From Paenibacillus typhae (GTDB lineage: Bacteria; Bacillota; Bacilli; Paenibacillales; Paenibacillaceae): a stretch of 64,000 bases of DNA. The DNA lies in NCBI RefSeq assembly GCF_900099765.1, contig NZ_FNDX01000009.1:124001-188000 (forward strand), given 5' to 3'. Made by a program: the position numbers and the translations under genes. Positions 53,342-59,980 of this stretch are shown here, piece after piece (position 1 is the first letter of the stretch; every line of letters begins with the position of its first letter). The notes beneath the pieces are model-generated. The model had not been told where the DNA came from, searched no databases, and worked only from the letters and a program-made list of their open reading frames with translations.

Positions 53342-55774
53342 TTATACCGTTTCAGGTTCTGTGATCGGGTTGAAGTTTTTGCGCAGCTCCGGCTCATTGA
53401 CGATCTGCTTCCAAGGGTCCGTTGTAAGAGCAAGTGTTGCTTCAATTCGCTCCTTCAGGGCCAGCCGTTCTTCTCGGTTCTCCAAGGCCTGCTTGATACT
53501 CTCCAGACCAACCCGCTCTACCCAGGTGGAGGTCCGCTCATTCCAGACGGCATTTTCCCTGTAGTATTGCAGGAAAGCACTTGCCCACTCCAGTACCTCA
53601 TCATCGGTTTTCACCACACAGAGCAGATCGGTTGCACGGACATGCACCCCGCCGTTGCCGCCGATATGCAGCTCCCAGCCTCCATCAATAGCCACAACGC
53701 CAAAATCTTTAATCGTTGCTTCAGCACAATTACGAGGGCAGCCTGATACAGCCAGCTTTACCTTGGAGGGTGTGTTCAGCCGCTCAAAAGCTTTTTCCAG
53801 CCGGATTCCCATTCCGATCGCATCCTGTGTACCAAAACGGCAGAAGGTCGAGCCGACACAGGTCTTAACCGTTCGCAGCGTTTTGCCGTAGGCATGGCCG
53901 GAGGGCATATCCAGCTCCTCCCACATCTTCGGGAGATCCTCCTTTTTGACACCAAGCAGATCGAGTCTCTGGCCGCCGGTGAACTTGACCATTGGCACAT
54001 CGAACTTGACGGCGACCTCGGCGATTTTAATCAGATCCGCGGGCGTGGTGATTCCGCCGTAAATGCGCGGGACAACGGAATAGGTTCCGTCCTTCTGAAT
54101 ATTGGCATGGTAACGTTCGTTCGTAAACCGGGATTCTTTTTCATCCACATACTCCTCCGGCCAGAGCATACCCAGGTAATAGTTCAGGGAAGGACGGCAT
54201 TTGGTGCAGCCTTCTTCGTTGTTCCAGTCCAGCACATGCATGACTTCCTTAACGGTCATCAGCTTCATCCGTTTAATTTCAGCTACAATCTCATCACGTC
54301 CCAGTGTAGTGCAGCCGCAGATGCCTTCTTTTACCTTAACGGCCTTATCTCCGGCGTACAGCTGAAGCAACCCCTCCACCATCGGCTTACAGCCGCCGCA
54401 GGAGGCGGAAGCTTTGGTGCAGGCTTTAATATCGCCCACGCTGGTGCAGCCGCCCGACTGGATCGCCTCGGCAATGGTTCCTTTGGAGACCCCGTTACAG
54501 CCGCAGATAATCTCATCCTCTGCCATCGCTTCCAGGCGGTTATTTCCTTTCTGTGATCCCAATGCATCAGCTGATATGCCGAGCAGCAGCTCTTTTTCCT
54601 TGCCTTTGATATTCTCGCCGTTCTTCATGAGTGAGAACAGCGGGGCGCCGTCACTGGTATCTCCGAACAAAACCGCACCGATCAGCTTATCTTCCTGTAT
54701 CACCAGCTTTTTATAGACTCCTTCGATCTCGTCCTGATACCTGAGCGATCTGGAGCCGGGCTGCTCTATGAACTGGCCTGCCGAGAATACATCGACCCCA
54801 GATACCTTAAGCTTGGTTGAAGTAACGGAACCGGCATAGCCTTCGGTGTGTGCTCCGCCCAGTCTTTTGGCGAGAACTGCCCCCTGCTCATACAGTGGAG
54901 CGACCAGCCCGTAGGCAATTCCCCGGTGCTCGGCACATTCTCCTACAGCATAGATGCCGGGAATGTTCGTTTCCATATAATCATTGACGATAATTCCGCG
55001 GTTCACCTGTATGCCGCTTCCGCGGGCCAGCTCCACATTCGGCTTGATGCCGACAGCCATAACGATCAGATCCGTTTCAGCGACCTCGCCGTCTGCGAAC
55101 AGCAGGCCTTTGACTCTTTTTTTGCCGAGAATCGCTTCGGATTGTTTCTTCAGCAGGAACTTCATTCCTTGCGCTTCCAGCTCCTTCTGCAGCATGACTG
55201 CAGCTGCCTCATCCAGCTGGCGTTCCATTAAATATTCGTTGATATGGACAACCGAGACCTCCATTCCCAGATGCAGCAGCCCCCTGGCCGCCTCCAGACC
55301 CAGCAGACCTCCTCCGATAACCAGCGCTTTGCGGTGCGTCTTGGCTGTTTCCTGCATAATCTGCGTGTCCTTGATGTCGCGGAAGGCAATTACGCCCTCT
55401 TTATCTGCACCGGGCAGCGGAAGCATAAACGGATTGGACCCGGTTGCCAGAATCAGCTCGTCGTAGCCGGCTTCTACTCCTTTATCGGTGCGAACTTTCC
55501 GGTTCACCGTATCAATAGAAGTTACAGTATGTCCGGTGTAGAGCCTGATACCGTTACTGCGGTACCATTCCAGGTCATTGATGATGATGTCGTTCATATC
55601 CACTCCGCCCGCCAGGACAGATGACAGCATGATCCGGTTGTAGTTGGGGTGAGGCTCAGAACCAAAAATCGTAATTTCATAAGCATCCGGTGCCAGCTTG
55701 AGCAAATGCTCAATGGCTCTAACCCCCGCCATCCCGTTTCCGACCAATACCAGTTTTTTGCGTACATCTGACAT
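53342..55774 (-). CDS. nirB: Nitrite reductase [NAD(P)H] large subunit
   Basis: An 810-residue assimilatory nitrite reductase. The N-terminal FAD/NADH half has VLVGNGMAGVRAIEHLL and ALVIGGGLLGLEAARGLL. A BFD-type [2Fe-2S] domain follows with CGCNGVSKGTI and CGGCKPM near residue 420. The C-terminal half has the ferredoxin-like domain and the siroheme/4Fe-4S cysteines in TCVGSTFCRFGT and SGCPRNCAEA. It reduces nitrite to ammonium in six electrons. GGAGAG precedes ATG 55774. It is the first gene of the operon nirB-nirD-nirC-cobA, and its 5' leader has an ANTAR-type antitermination signal. Confidence 0.95.
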   Translation of the reverse strand: MSDVRKKLVLVGNGMAGVRAIEHLLKLAPDAYEITIFGSEPHPNYNRIMLSSVLAGGVDMNDIIINDLEWYRSNGIRLYTGHTVTSIDTVNRKVRTDKGVEAGYDELILATGSNPFMLPLPGADKEGVIAFRDIKDTQIMQETAKTHRKALVIGGGLLGLEAARGLLHLGMEVSVVHINEYLMERQLDEAAAVMLQKELEAQGMKFLLKKQSEAILGKKRVKGLLFADGEVAETDLIVMAVGIKPNVELARGSGIQVNRGIIVNDYMETNIPGIYAVGECAEHRGIAYGLVAPLYEQGAVLAKRLGGAHTEGYAGSVTSTKLKVSGVDVFSAGQFIEQPGSRSLRYQDEIEGVYKKLVIQEDKLIGAVLFGDTSDGAPLFSLMKNGENIKGKEKELLLGISADALGSQKGNNRLEAMAEDEIICGCNGVSKGTIAEAIQSGGCTSVGDIKACTKASASCGGCKPMVEGLLQLYAGDKAVKVKEGICGCTTLGRDEIVAEIKRMKLMTVKEVMHVLDWNNEEGCTKCRPSLNYYLGMLWPEEYVDEKESRFTNERYHANIQKDGTYSVVPRIYGGITTPADLIKIAEVAVKFDVPMVKFTGGQRLDLLGVKKEDLPKMWEELDMPSGHAYGKTLRTVKTCVGSTFCRFGTQDAIGMGIRLEKAFERLNTPSKVKLAVSGCPRNCAEATIKDFGVVAIDGGWELHIGGNGGVHVRATDLLCVVKTDDEVLEWASAFLQYYRENAVWNERTSTWVERVGLESIKQALENREERLALKERIEATLALTTDPWKQIVNEPELRKNFNPITEPETV

Positions 55775-55808
55775 ATGTCTCTCTCCTCTCTATATCCACA
55801 CCAGAAAT

Positions 55809-55970
55809 CAACAGAAATAGCCCGCTACACTCCGCACAGAAACATAACATTTCCGTTGCGATAAAAGTGATAGCAGGCGCCGTTGCCGCTTCGACCGGAT
55901 ACATCGTTGTATCCGTAGATTTGATGAATTTGTTAAATCGACTATACTACAGCCGATCCCAAAACGTCAA
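55809..55970 (-). promoter_or_regulatory. nirB promoter and ANTAR-type antitermination leader
   Basis: On the minus strand TTGACG (55970-55965) and TATAGT (55946-55941) are spaced 18 bases. The leader then forms hairpin P1 (55915-55896), CGGATAC around loop AACGAT. After a five-base linker, P2 (55890-55872) has stem AGCGGC around loop AACGGC. Both hexaloops have A at position 1 and G at position 4, the ANTAR recognition rule. The 3' arm of P2, GCCTGCTA (55878-55871), can instead pair with TAGCGGGC (55827-55820) to form a terminator followed by TATTTCTGTT. P2 and the terminator exclude each other. The product of 56119-56715 is the probable binder. Confidence 0.8.
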
Positions 55971-56118
55971 CAATTATGACATATAAATTTTAAATAATTT
56001 AATTCATCGACAAAACAACCTTAATCGTGTTATATAATATTACATATCTTTTAAAAGTGACAGTGCCTTATTTCTAATGAATAAGATCTTGAAAGATCCT
56101 ATAAAGGAGCGTCTGGCT

Positions 56119-56715
56119 ATGCATTCCCTGCTCTTGATTCAGAACGGCAGAACAGAGAACGACACAGAGGCGCGCTCCGAGCATAATCCCGGGCGTATAC
56201 TTGAAGCTTGCGGATATGTGACCTGGACGGCAACCGGTGAGGAGCAGGCTTCTCACTTCATCCGGGATGCCGATGCTACCCTTTTATGTATGCCGGTCAC
56301 CGAAATTGAGCTCTGGAGACAAAAGCTGCTCAAGCACAAAACCGCACCGGTTCTCTGGTGGTGCACTTCAGCAACTGCGGATCTGTCTGTCACTGCCTGC
56401 GGCGACAATGTAATTGTGGACGGAATCCTCTCCCCTTACATGCATGAGCAGGAGATTCACTGGATTCTTCATTTCAGCTCCAGACAGTGCTTTGAGCGCC
56501 AGCAATGGCACAAGGAGAAGGAGCAGCTGCTCGCGCGTATCGAGGAACGTAAATGGATCGACATGGCCAAGGGCATTCTGTCCAAGGCTAAAAACATCAG
56601 TGAATCCGAAGCCTATGACCTCTTGCGCAAGCAGGCGATGAATGAACGCAAACGGATGGTGGATGTAGCCACTTCCATCGTTAAGGTCTACCAGCTGCTC
56701 CAGGATCAAACTTAA
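56119..56715 (+). CDS. ANTAR-domain RNA-binding antitermination regulator
   Basis: A 198-residue protein. The first 120 residues resemble a degenerate receiver domain without an obvious phosphorylatable Asp. A coiled-coil region WHKEKEQLLARIEERK leads into a C-terminal ANTAR domain, IDMAKGILSKAKNISESEAYDLLRKQAMNERKRMVDVATSIV, with the conserved AKGIL and the Y and R of the RNA-binding face. ANTAR proteins bind paired hexaloop hairpins and prevent terminators from forming. AAAGGAG lies nine bases before ATG 56119. It is divergent from nirB, whose leader has such a target, so it probably induces nitrite assimilation. The N-terminal signal input is unknown. Confidence 0.9.
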   Translation: MHSLLLIQNGRTENDTEARSEHNPGRILEACGYVTWTATGEEQASHFIRDADATLLCMPVTEIELWRQKLLKHKTAPVLWWCTSATADLSVTACGDNVIVDGILSPYMHEQEIHWILHFSSRQCFERQQWHKEKEQLLARIEERKWIDMAKGILSKAKNISESEAYDLLRKQAMNERKRMVDVATSIVKVYQLLQDQT

Positions 56716-56727
56716 GGAGAATCCGAT

Positions 56728-57783
56728 ATGATCAATCAATTAAAAGAAGTGGCCAGAGGCAAGCGCGGCGCCCGTGATTTGAGTTATGAGGAAGCGCTGG
56801 CAGCAGCTGAGGCGATTCTCTGCCAGACTGCATCCCCCGTGCAGATCGGCGCCTTCCTGATTGCCGAGCGGATTAAGCTGGAGAGCATTGAGGAGCTTGA
56901 GGCGTTTGTTGCGGTATGCCGCAAATATGCCCTCCGGGAGCCGATGCAGCAGGGGCTGGACTGTGCCGGCCCTTATGACGGACGGAAGAATTCCTTCATC
57001 GCTACCTTCCCGACCGCTTTCCTGCTGTCTGCGGCAGGTGTTCCTGTAACGCTGCATGGTGCAGCACCGCTTCCGCCAAAATGGGGCATAACACTGCAGG
57101 ATATTATTGAGGCATCTGGCGTCCGTGTTGGCGGTCTAACACAGGCTGACGTTGTTACAGCTGCTGCAGGTAGCGGTGTGCTGTTCGCTCAGGCGGATCT
57201 GTGGTGTCCGCCGCTCGGTGCATTACGTCCGTTAAGAGAGGATATCGGGATGCGGACGATTCTAAATACCGCCGAGAAACTGATCGACTACTCCTGCTCC
57301 CCCTACATTGTATTCGGCATCTATCATAATACCGTGTTCGACCGGATTTCCAGGCTGATCATTAAGCTTGGCTACCGGAAAGGTCTGGTTGTGCAGGGTG
57401 TTGAAGGATCCGAGGATCTGTACATCGACCGGCCAAATCGTGTGTATACCATAGCTGACGGCCAGGCCCAGCTTGATATTATCGACCCCGAGTCACTGGG
57501 ACTGGAGACGGAAGTGCCGGAGCTGGACTGGACACCGGAGCTTCAGCTGCAGAACGCAGAAGCGGTGCTGCAGGGCCGCGGGCATATGGCATTTTACAAC
57601 CAGACGCTGCTGAACGGCGGGGCCCGGCTGCATCTGGCCGGCAAAGCCGGCTCGCTGGAGGAAGGCGTGTACACCTGCAAGCATCTGCTCGACAACGGCA
57701 GCGCCTGGGCGGTGTATGAGAAGTGGCGCAGCGCGCTGCTGGGCAGCAAGGCGCCATCAGTGGGCCGGGTCGGCCAGGTGTAG
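56728..57783 (+). CDS. TrpD2-like glycosyl transferase family 3 protein
   Basis: A 351-residue protein related to anthranilate phosphoribosyltransferase. It has an N-terminal helical domain (LSYEEALAAAEAIL, QIGAFLIAERIK) and the glycosyl transferase family 3 domain with LDCAGPYDGRKNSF, where TrpD has its GTGGD-like loop, and IDYSCSPYIVFGIYHN. The loss of the canonical catalytic motifs suggests the TrpD2/YbiB branch rather than tryptophan synthesis. AAGGAG lies eight bases before ATG 56728, 12 bases after the ANTAR gene, so they form one operon. The link with nitrite assimilation is by position only. Confidence 0.75.
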   Translation: MINQLKEVARGKRGARDLSYEEALAAAEAILCQTASPVQIGAFLIAERIKLESIEELEAFVAVCRKYALREPMQQGLDCAGPYDGRKNSFIATFPTAFLLSAAGVPVTLHGAAPLPPKWGITLQDIIEASGVRVGGLTQADVVTAAAGSGVLFAQADLWCPPLGALRPLREDIGMRTILNTAEKLIDYSCSPYIVFGIYHNTVFDRISRLIIKLGYRKGLVVQGVEGSEDLYIDRPNRVYTIADGQAQLDIIDPESLGLETEVPELDWTPELQLQNAEAVLQGRGHMAFYNQTLLNGGARLHLAGKAGSLEEGVYTCKHLLDNGSAWAVYEKWRSALLGSKAPSVGRVGQV

Positions 57784-57818
57784 GCCGGGTTGGCGGCTGC
57801 CTGCCGGAGCAAGGTCGG

Positions 57819-58011
57819 TGCTGGGCTGATGCTGGGATGATGCTGGGCTGATGCTGGGATGATGCTGGGCTGATGCTGGGATGATGCTGGGCTGATGCTG
57901 GGCTGATGCTGGGCTGATGCTGGGCTGATGCTGGGCCGGAGTAAGGCCACAGCAGGGCCGGAGCTAGGCTGGAGCATGGTCGGAGCATGGTCGGAGCATG
58001 GTCGGAGCGGT
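57819..58011. repeat. 11-bp tandem repeat array
   Basis: From 57819 to about 57936 the sequence is a run of TGATGCTGGGC/A units of exactly 11 bases. The same phase continues with diverged units such as CAGGGCCGGAG and three CATGGTCGGAG copies to about 58011. Because 3 x 11 = 33, open minus-strand frames encode an 11-residue repeat, but there is no evidence that they are translated. It starts 36 bases after the TrpD2-like stop. Confidence 0.85.
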
Positions 58012-58052
58012 GCCAAACCGGGGCCGGAGGGCGTGGAGATACGGCGGGTCGT

Positions 58053-58230
58053 AGAGGGATTTTCCCCTCTATTATGGTCATCCCCGCCTACTTTTGGTCG
58101 AGATAAGGGGATTTCTCCCTCTATTTCGATCATTCCAGTCAACTTTTGGCTATAATAATGGGATTTTTCCCGTTACTTTACTCCCCCAGGCAACTTCCGC
58201 CTAAGACAAAAAGATCCCCCTTATACTCCG
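58053..58230. repeat. Degenerate 52-bp repeat array, third locus
   Basis: GGGGATTTCTCCC-type hairpin cores recur at 58053, about 58105, 58157 and 58208, spacings of 52, 52 and 51 bases, with partly conserved spacers. This is the same layout as the array at 21084. It fills the space between the 11-bp array and the end of the YdcZ-like genes. The gene-free stretch 57784-58355 therefore consists of two repeat arrays and a terminator. Confidence 0.65.
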
Positions 58231-58311
58231 ATCACACCAGCCCTCCTTCTTGCCAACTCAACTGCCTTGTCCACTCACCCTCACTCTACAGTCAGCCAAC
58301 CAAACACCAAC

Positions 58312-58349
58312 AAAAAAGACCGAAGCTCCCCTCCCAGGAAGCTCCGGCC
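58312..58349 (-). terminator. Terminator of the YdcZ-like gene pair
   Basis: On the minus strand CCGGAGCT pairs with AGCTTCGG (one G-T pair) around a C/G-rich loop, followed by TCTTTTTT. It lies seven bases after the stop at 58356. Confidence 0.75.
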
Positions 58350-58355
58350 TATCCG

Positions 58356-58859
58356 TTATTTTGTGCCCAGCGCAGTCTGGCGCTTCTTATCCGCCGCAGC
58401 CGTTTCCTGCCCGCCTTTTTCCCCTCTTCCGCCCAGTTTAAAGACGAGAATACCGCCGACGATGACTAGCACACCGAGCAGCTGATTCAGGTTAAAGGGA
58501 ACCTTTTCCAGCCCCATCCAGCCAAGGGAATCCCACAGTAGCGCGAATCCTAATTGCGAGGTCAGCACGATTGCAATCGCAAAGGTCGCTCCAAGCAGCT
58601 TCGTTGCCTGCACCAGACAGATAACTACGCCGACGCCGATCACTCCGCTGAACCAGTACCACGGCTGCATATGCTGTAGTGTAAACATCCCGGTCCCCTG
58701 AGTAATCAGCCCCATAATAAGTGAAGCGATAAAGCCCATCCCGAGTACGAGCGTGGTGGTCGACCAAGAGCCTGTATGCTCGTTGACTTTACTGTTAAAA
58801 ATATTCTGCAGGCCTACAAGCGCTCCTGCCACCAATGCCAATATAATGCCGATTATCAT
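58356..58859 (-). CDS. YdcZ-type (DUF606) DMT-superfamily membrane protein
   Basis: A 167-residue membrane protein with five predicted transmembrane helices and a charged tail. The N-terminal MIIGIILALVAGALVGLQNI and the repeated G-rich helices match the DUF606 (YdcZ) half-size members of the drug/metabolite transporter superfamily, which often occur in pairs forming a heterodimer. Its partner is encoded 22 bases upstream. A GGGGAT weak ribosome site precedes ATG 58859. The transported compound is unknown. Confidence 0.85.
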   Translation of the reverse strand: MIIGIILALVAGALVGLQNIFNSKVNEHTGSWSTTTLVLGMGFIASLIMGLITQGTGMFTLQHMQPWYWFSGVIGVGVVICLVQATKLLGATFAIAIVLTSQLGFALLWDSLGWMGLEKVPFNLNQLLGVLVIVGGILVFKLGGRGEKGGQETAAADKKRQTALGTK

Positions 58860-58881
58860 AAAAATTATCCCCTTCTTTGCA

Positions 58882-59307
58882 TTAAAGTTTTAGAATCAGC
58901 ACGCCGGCAATCATCATTCCGATTCCGATGAACTGCGGCAGGCGCATTTTTTGCTTCACTACTCCGAACCAGCCGTTACTGTCAATCATAAAGGTCATGA
59001 ACAGCTGGGCGATCAGGAGTGCGGATATAGTCAAAGTAACTCCCACATGCTGAATAGCGGTTACCTCACTGAAAATAATGAACGCCGCCAGTGCGCCACC
59101 GGTCAAGTACAGCGGATTTACTTTTTTAAAGCCTTGCTTCTTCCCGTCGCGTACGAACAGCAGAATCGCCAAAGCCATAATAAAACCGGTTAATTGTGTG
59201 ATAGTTGCTGCCTGCCAAGTGCCGATGTCCTGGCTGATCCGTGCGTTTGCGACCCCCTGCAGCGTAATGCAGGCCCCGCCTATAAAAGCAAAAATAATCC
59301 CCTTCAT
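58882..59307 (-). CDS. YdcZ-type (DUF606) DMT-superfamily membrane protein, partner
   Basis: A 141-residue membrane protein with five predicted transmembrane helices. It begins MKGIIFAFIGGACITLQGVANARI, the DUF606 signature, and resembles the downstream protein. GAGGAG precedes ATG 59307. It is the first gene of a two-gene operon. The promoter has a TTTAAT -10 box and a Crp/Fnr-like palindrome 32 bases upstream (centre to centre), shared with the Nudix gene. Confidence 0.85.
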   Translation of the reverse strand: MKGIIFAFIGGACITLQGVANARISQDIGTWQAATITQLTGFIMALAILLFVRDGKKQGFKKVNPLYLTGGALAAFIIFSEVTAIQHVGVTLTISALLIAQLFMTFMIDSNGWFGVVKQKMRLPQFIGIGMMIAGVLILKL

Positions 59308-59338
59308 GTCTTCTCTCCTCTATGTGTTCTCTGCCTTA

Positions 59339-59380
59339 ATTAAATGACATCCGGCGTAATCCGTGAAGGACATATGTCCT
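59339..59380 (-). promoter_or_regulatory. Promoter with Crp/Fnr-like palindrome, YdcZ-like operon
   Basis: AGGACATATGTCCT (59367-59380) is a perfect palindrome with half-sites separated by four bases, the geometry of Fnr-type sites. A TTTAAT -10 box lies at 59344-59339. The centre-to-centre distance of 32 bases puts the palindrome at about -41.5, the class II activator position. The same arrangement occurs at 59916-59957. Confidence 0.6.
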
Positions 59381-59409
59381 AAATTACAATTTCCCCTTAG
59401 CTTTGCACC

Positions 59410-59453
59410 AAAAAGCCCGGTTCAATCCTCATTATAAGAGGCTGAAACGGGCC
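59410..59453 (-). terminator. Terminator of the Nudix gene
   Basis: On the minus strand GCCCGTTTC and CCTC pair with GAGG and GAACCGGGC, followed by TTTTTG, 20 bases after the Nudix stop. Confidence 0.75.
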
Positions 59454-59473
59454 TTTAATAAACATTAACTCAA

Positions 59474-59875
59474 TTAAGATAACAGCTTCATCTCATGCAG
59501 CCGGTCAAAAATCAGCCTGCTGACCGCCGACACCCGCTCCCTGTCTGCAAACGTAAGCCAGGCCAGTTCAGCAATTTCTGCAGCCGGTGCAAGCGTACCG
59601 TTATATTCTGCAGTCAGGCAGGTCATCCGCACCTGCACACCGGGTTCTTTACCATGTGCTTCAGCTTCAAATGTGCCAAAATGCCGGATACTCTCCGGAA
59701 TAATCTGTACCGTCAATTCCTCTTCAATCTCGCGTATCAGCGTTTCGTTGTCCGTCTCGCCCGCTTCCCGTTTGCCTCCGGGGAAATAATAGGTGTCTTT
59801 ACCGTGAGAACGAGCGCCGAGCACCTTCCCGTCTACAAGATGAATCCAGGCAATCTTGTCTATCACTGTGGTCAT
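59474..59875 (-). CDS. Nudix hydrolase
   Basis: A 133-residue protein with the complete Nudix box GGKREAGETDNETLIREIEEEL near residue 33, including the REXXEE metal ligands. It hydrolyses nucleoside-diphosphate-linked compounds, the substrate unknown. GGAGG lies seven bases before ATG 59875. Its promoter has the same Crp/Fnr-like palindrome and -10 arrangement as the YdcZ-like operon downstream, so the two are probably co-regulated. Confidence 0.88.
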   Translation of the reverse strand: MTTVIDKIAWIHLVDGKVLGARSHGKDTYYFPGGKREAGETDNETLIREIEEELTVQIIPESIRHFGTFEAEAHGKEPGVQVRMTCLTAEYNGTLAPAAEIAELAWLTFADRERVSAVSRLIFDRLHEMKLLS

Positions 59876-59915
59876 TTGTTATCCTCCTCGAAATTTAAGG
59901 CCTTTGCTTCTATTC

Positions 59916-59957
59916 ATTAAAAGCTATCTCCCCCGCTCCTTAAAGGACAGATGTCCT
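59916..59957 (-). promoter_or_regulatory. Promoter with Crp/Fnr-like palindrome, Nudix gene
   Basis: AGGACAGATGTCCT (59944-59957) differs from the copy at 59367 by one central base. A TTTAAT -10 box at 59921-59916 is again centred exactly 32 bases downstream. The identical spacing at two promoters supports a common activator. Confidence 0.6.
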
Positions 59958-59980
59958 ACACAGTTTATCCGCTAAATGTC

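Noticed and set aside
57479..58142. Two overlapping minus-strand frames rich in ASAQHQPSI-type repeats
   Set aside because: They arise from the 11-bp tandem array, which is open in several frames, and overlap the end of the TrpD2-like gene.
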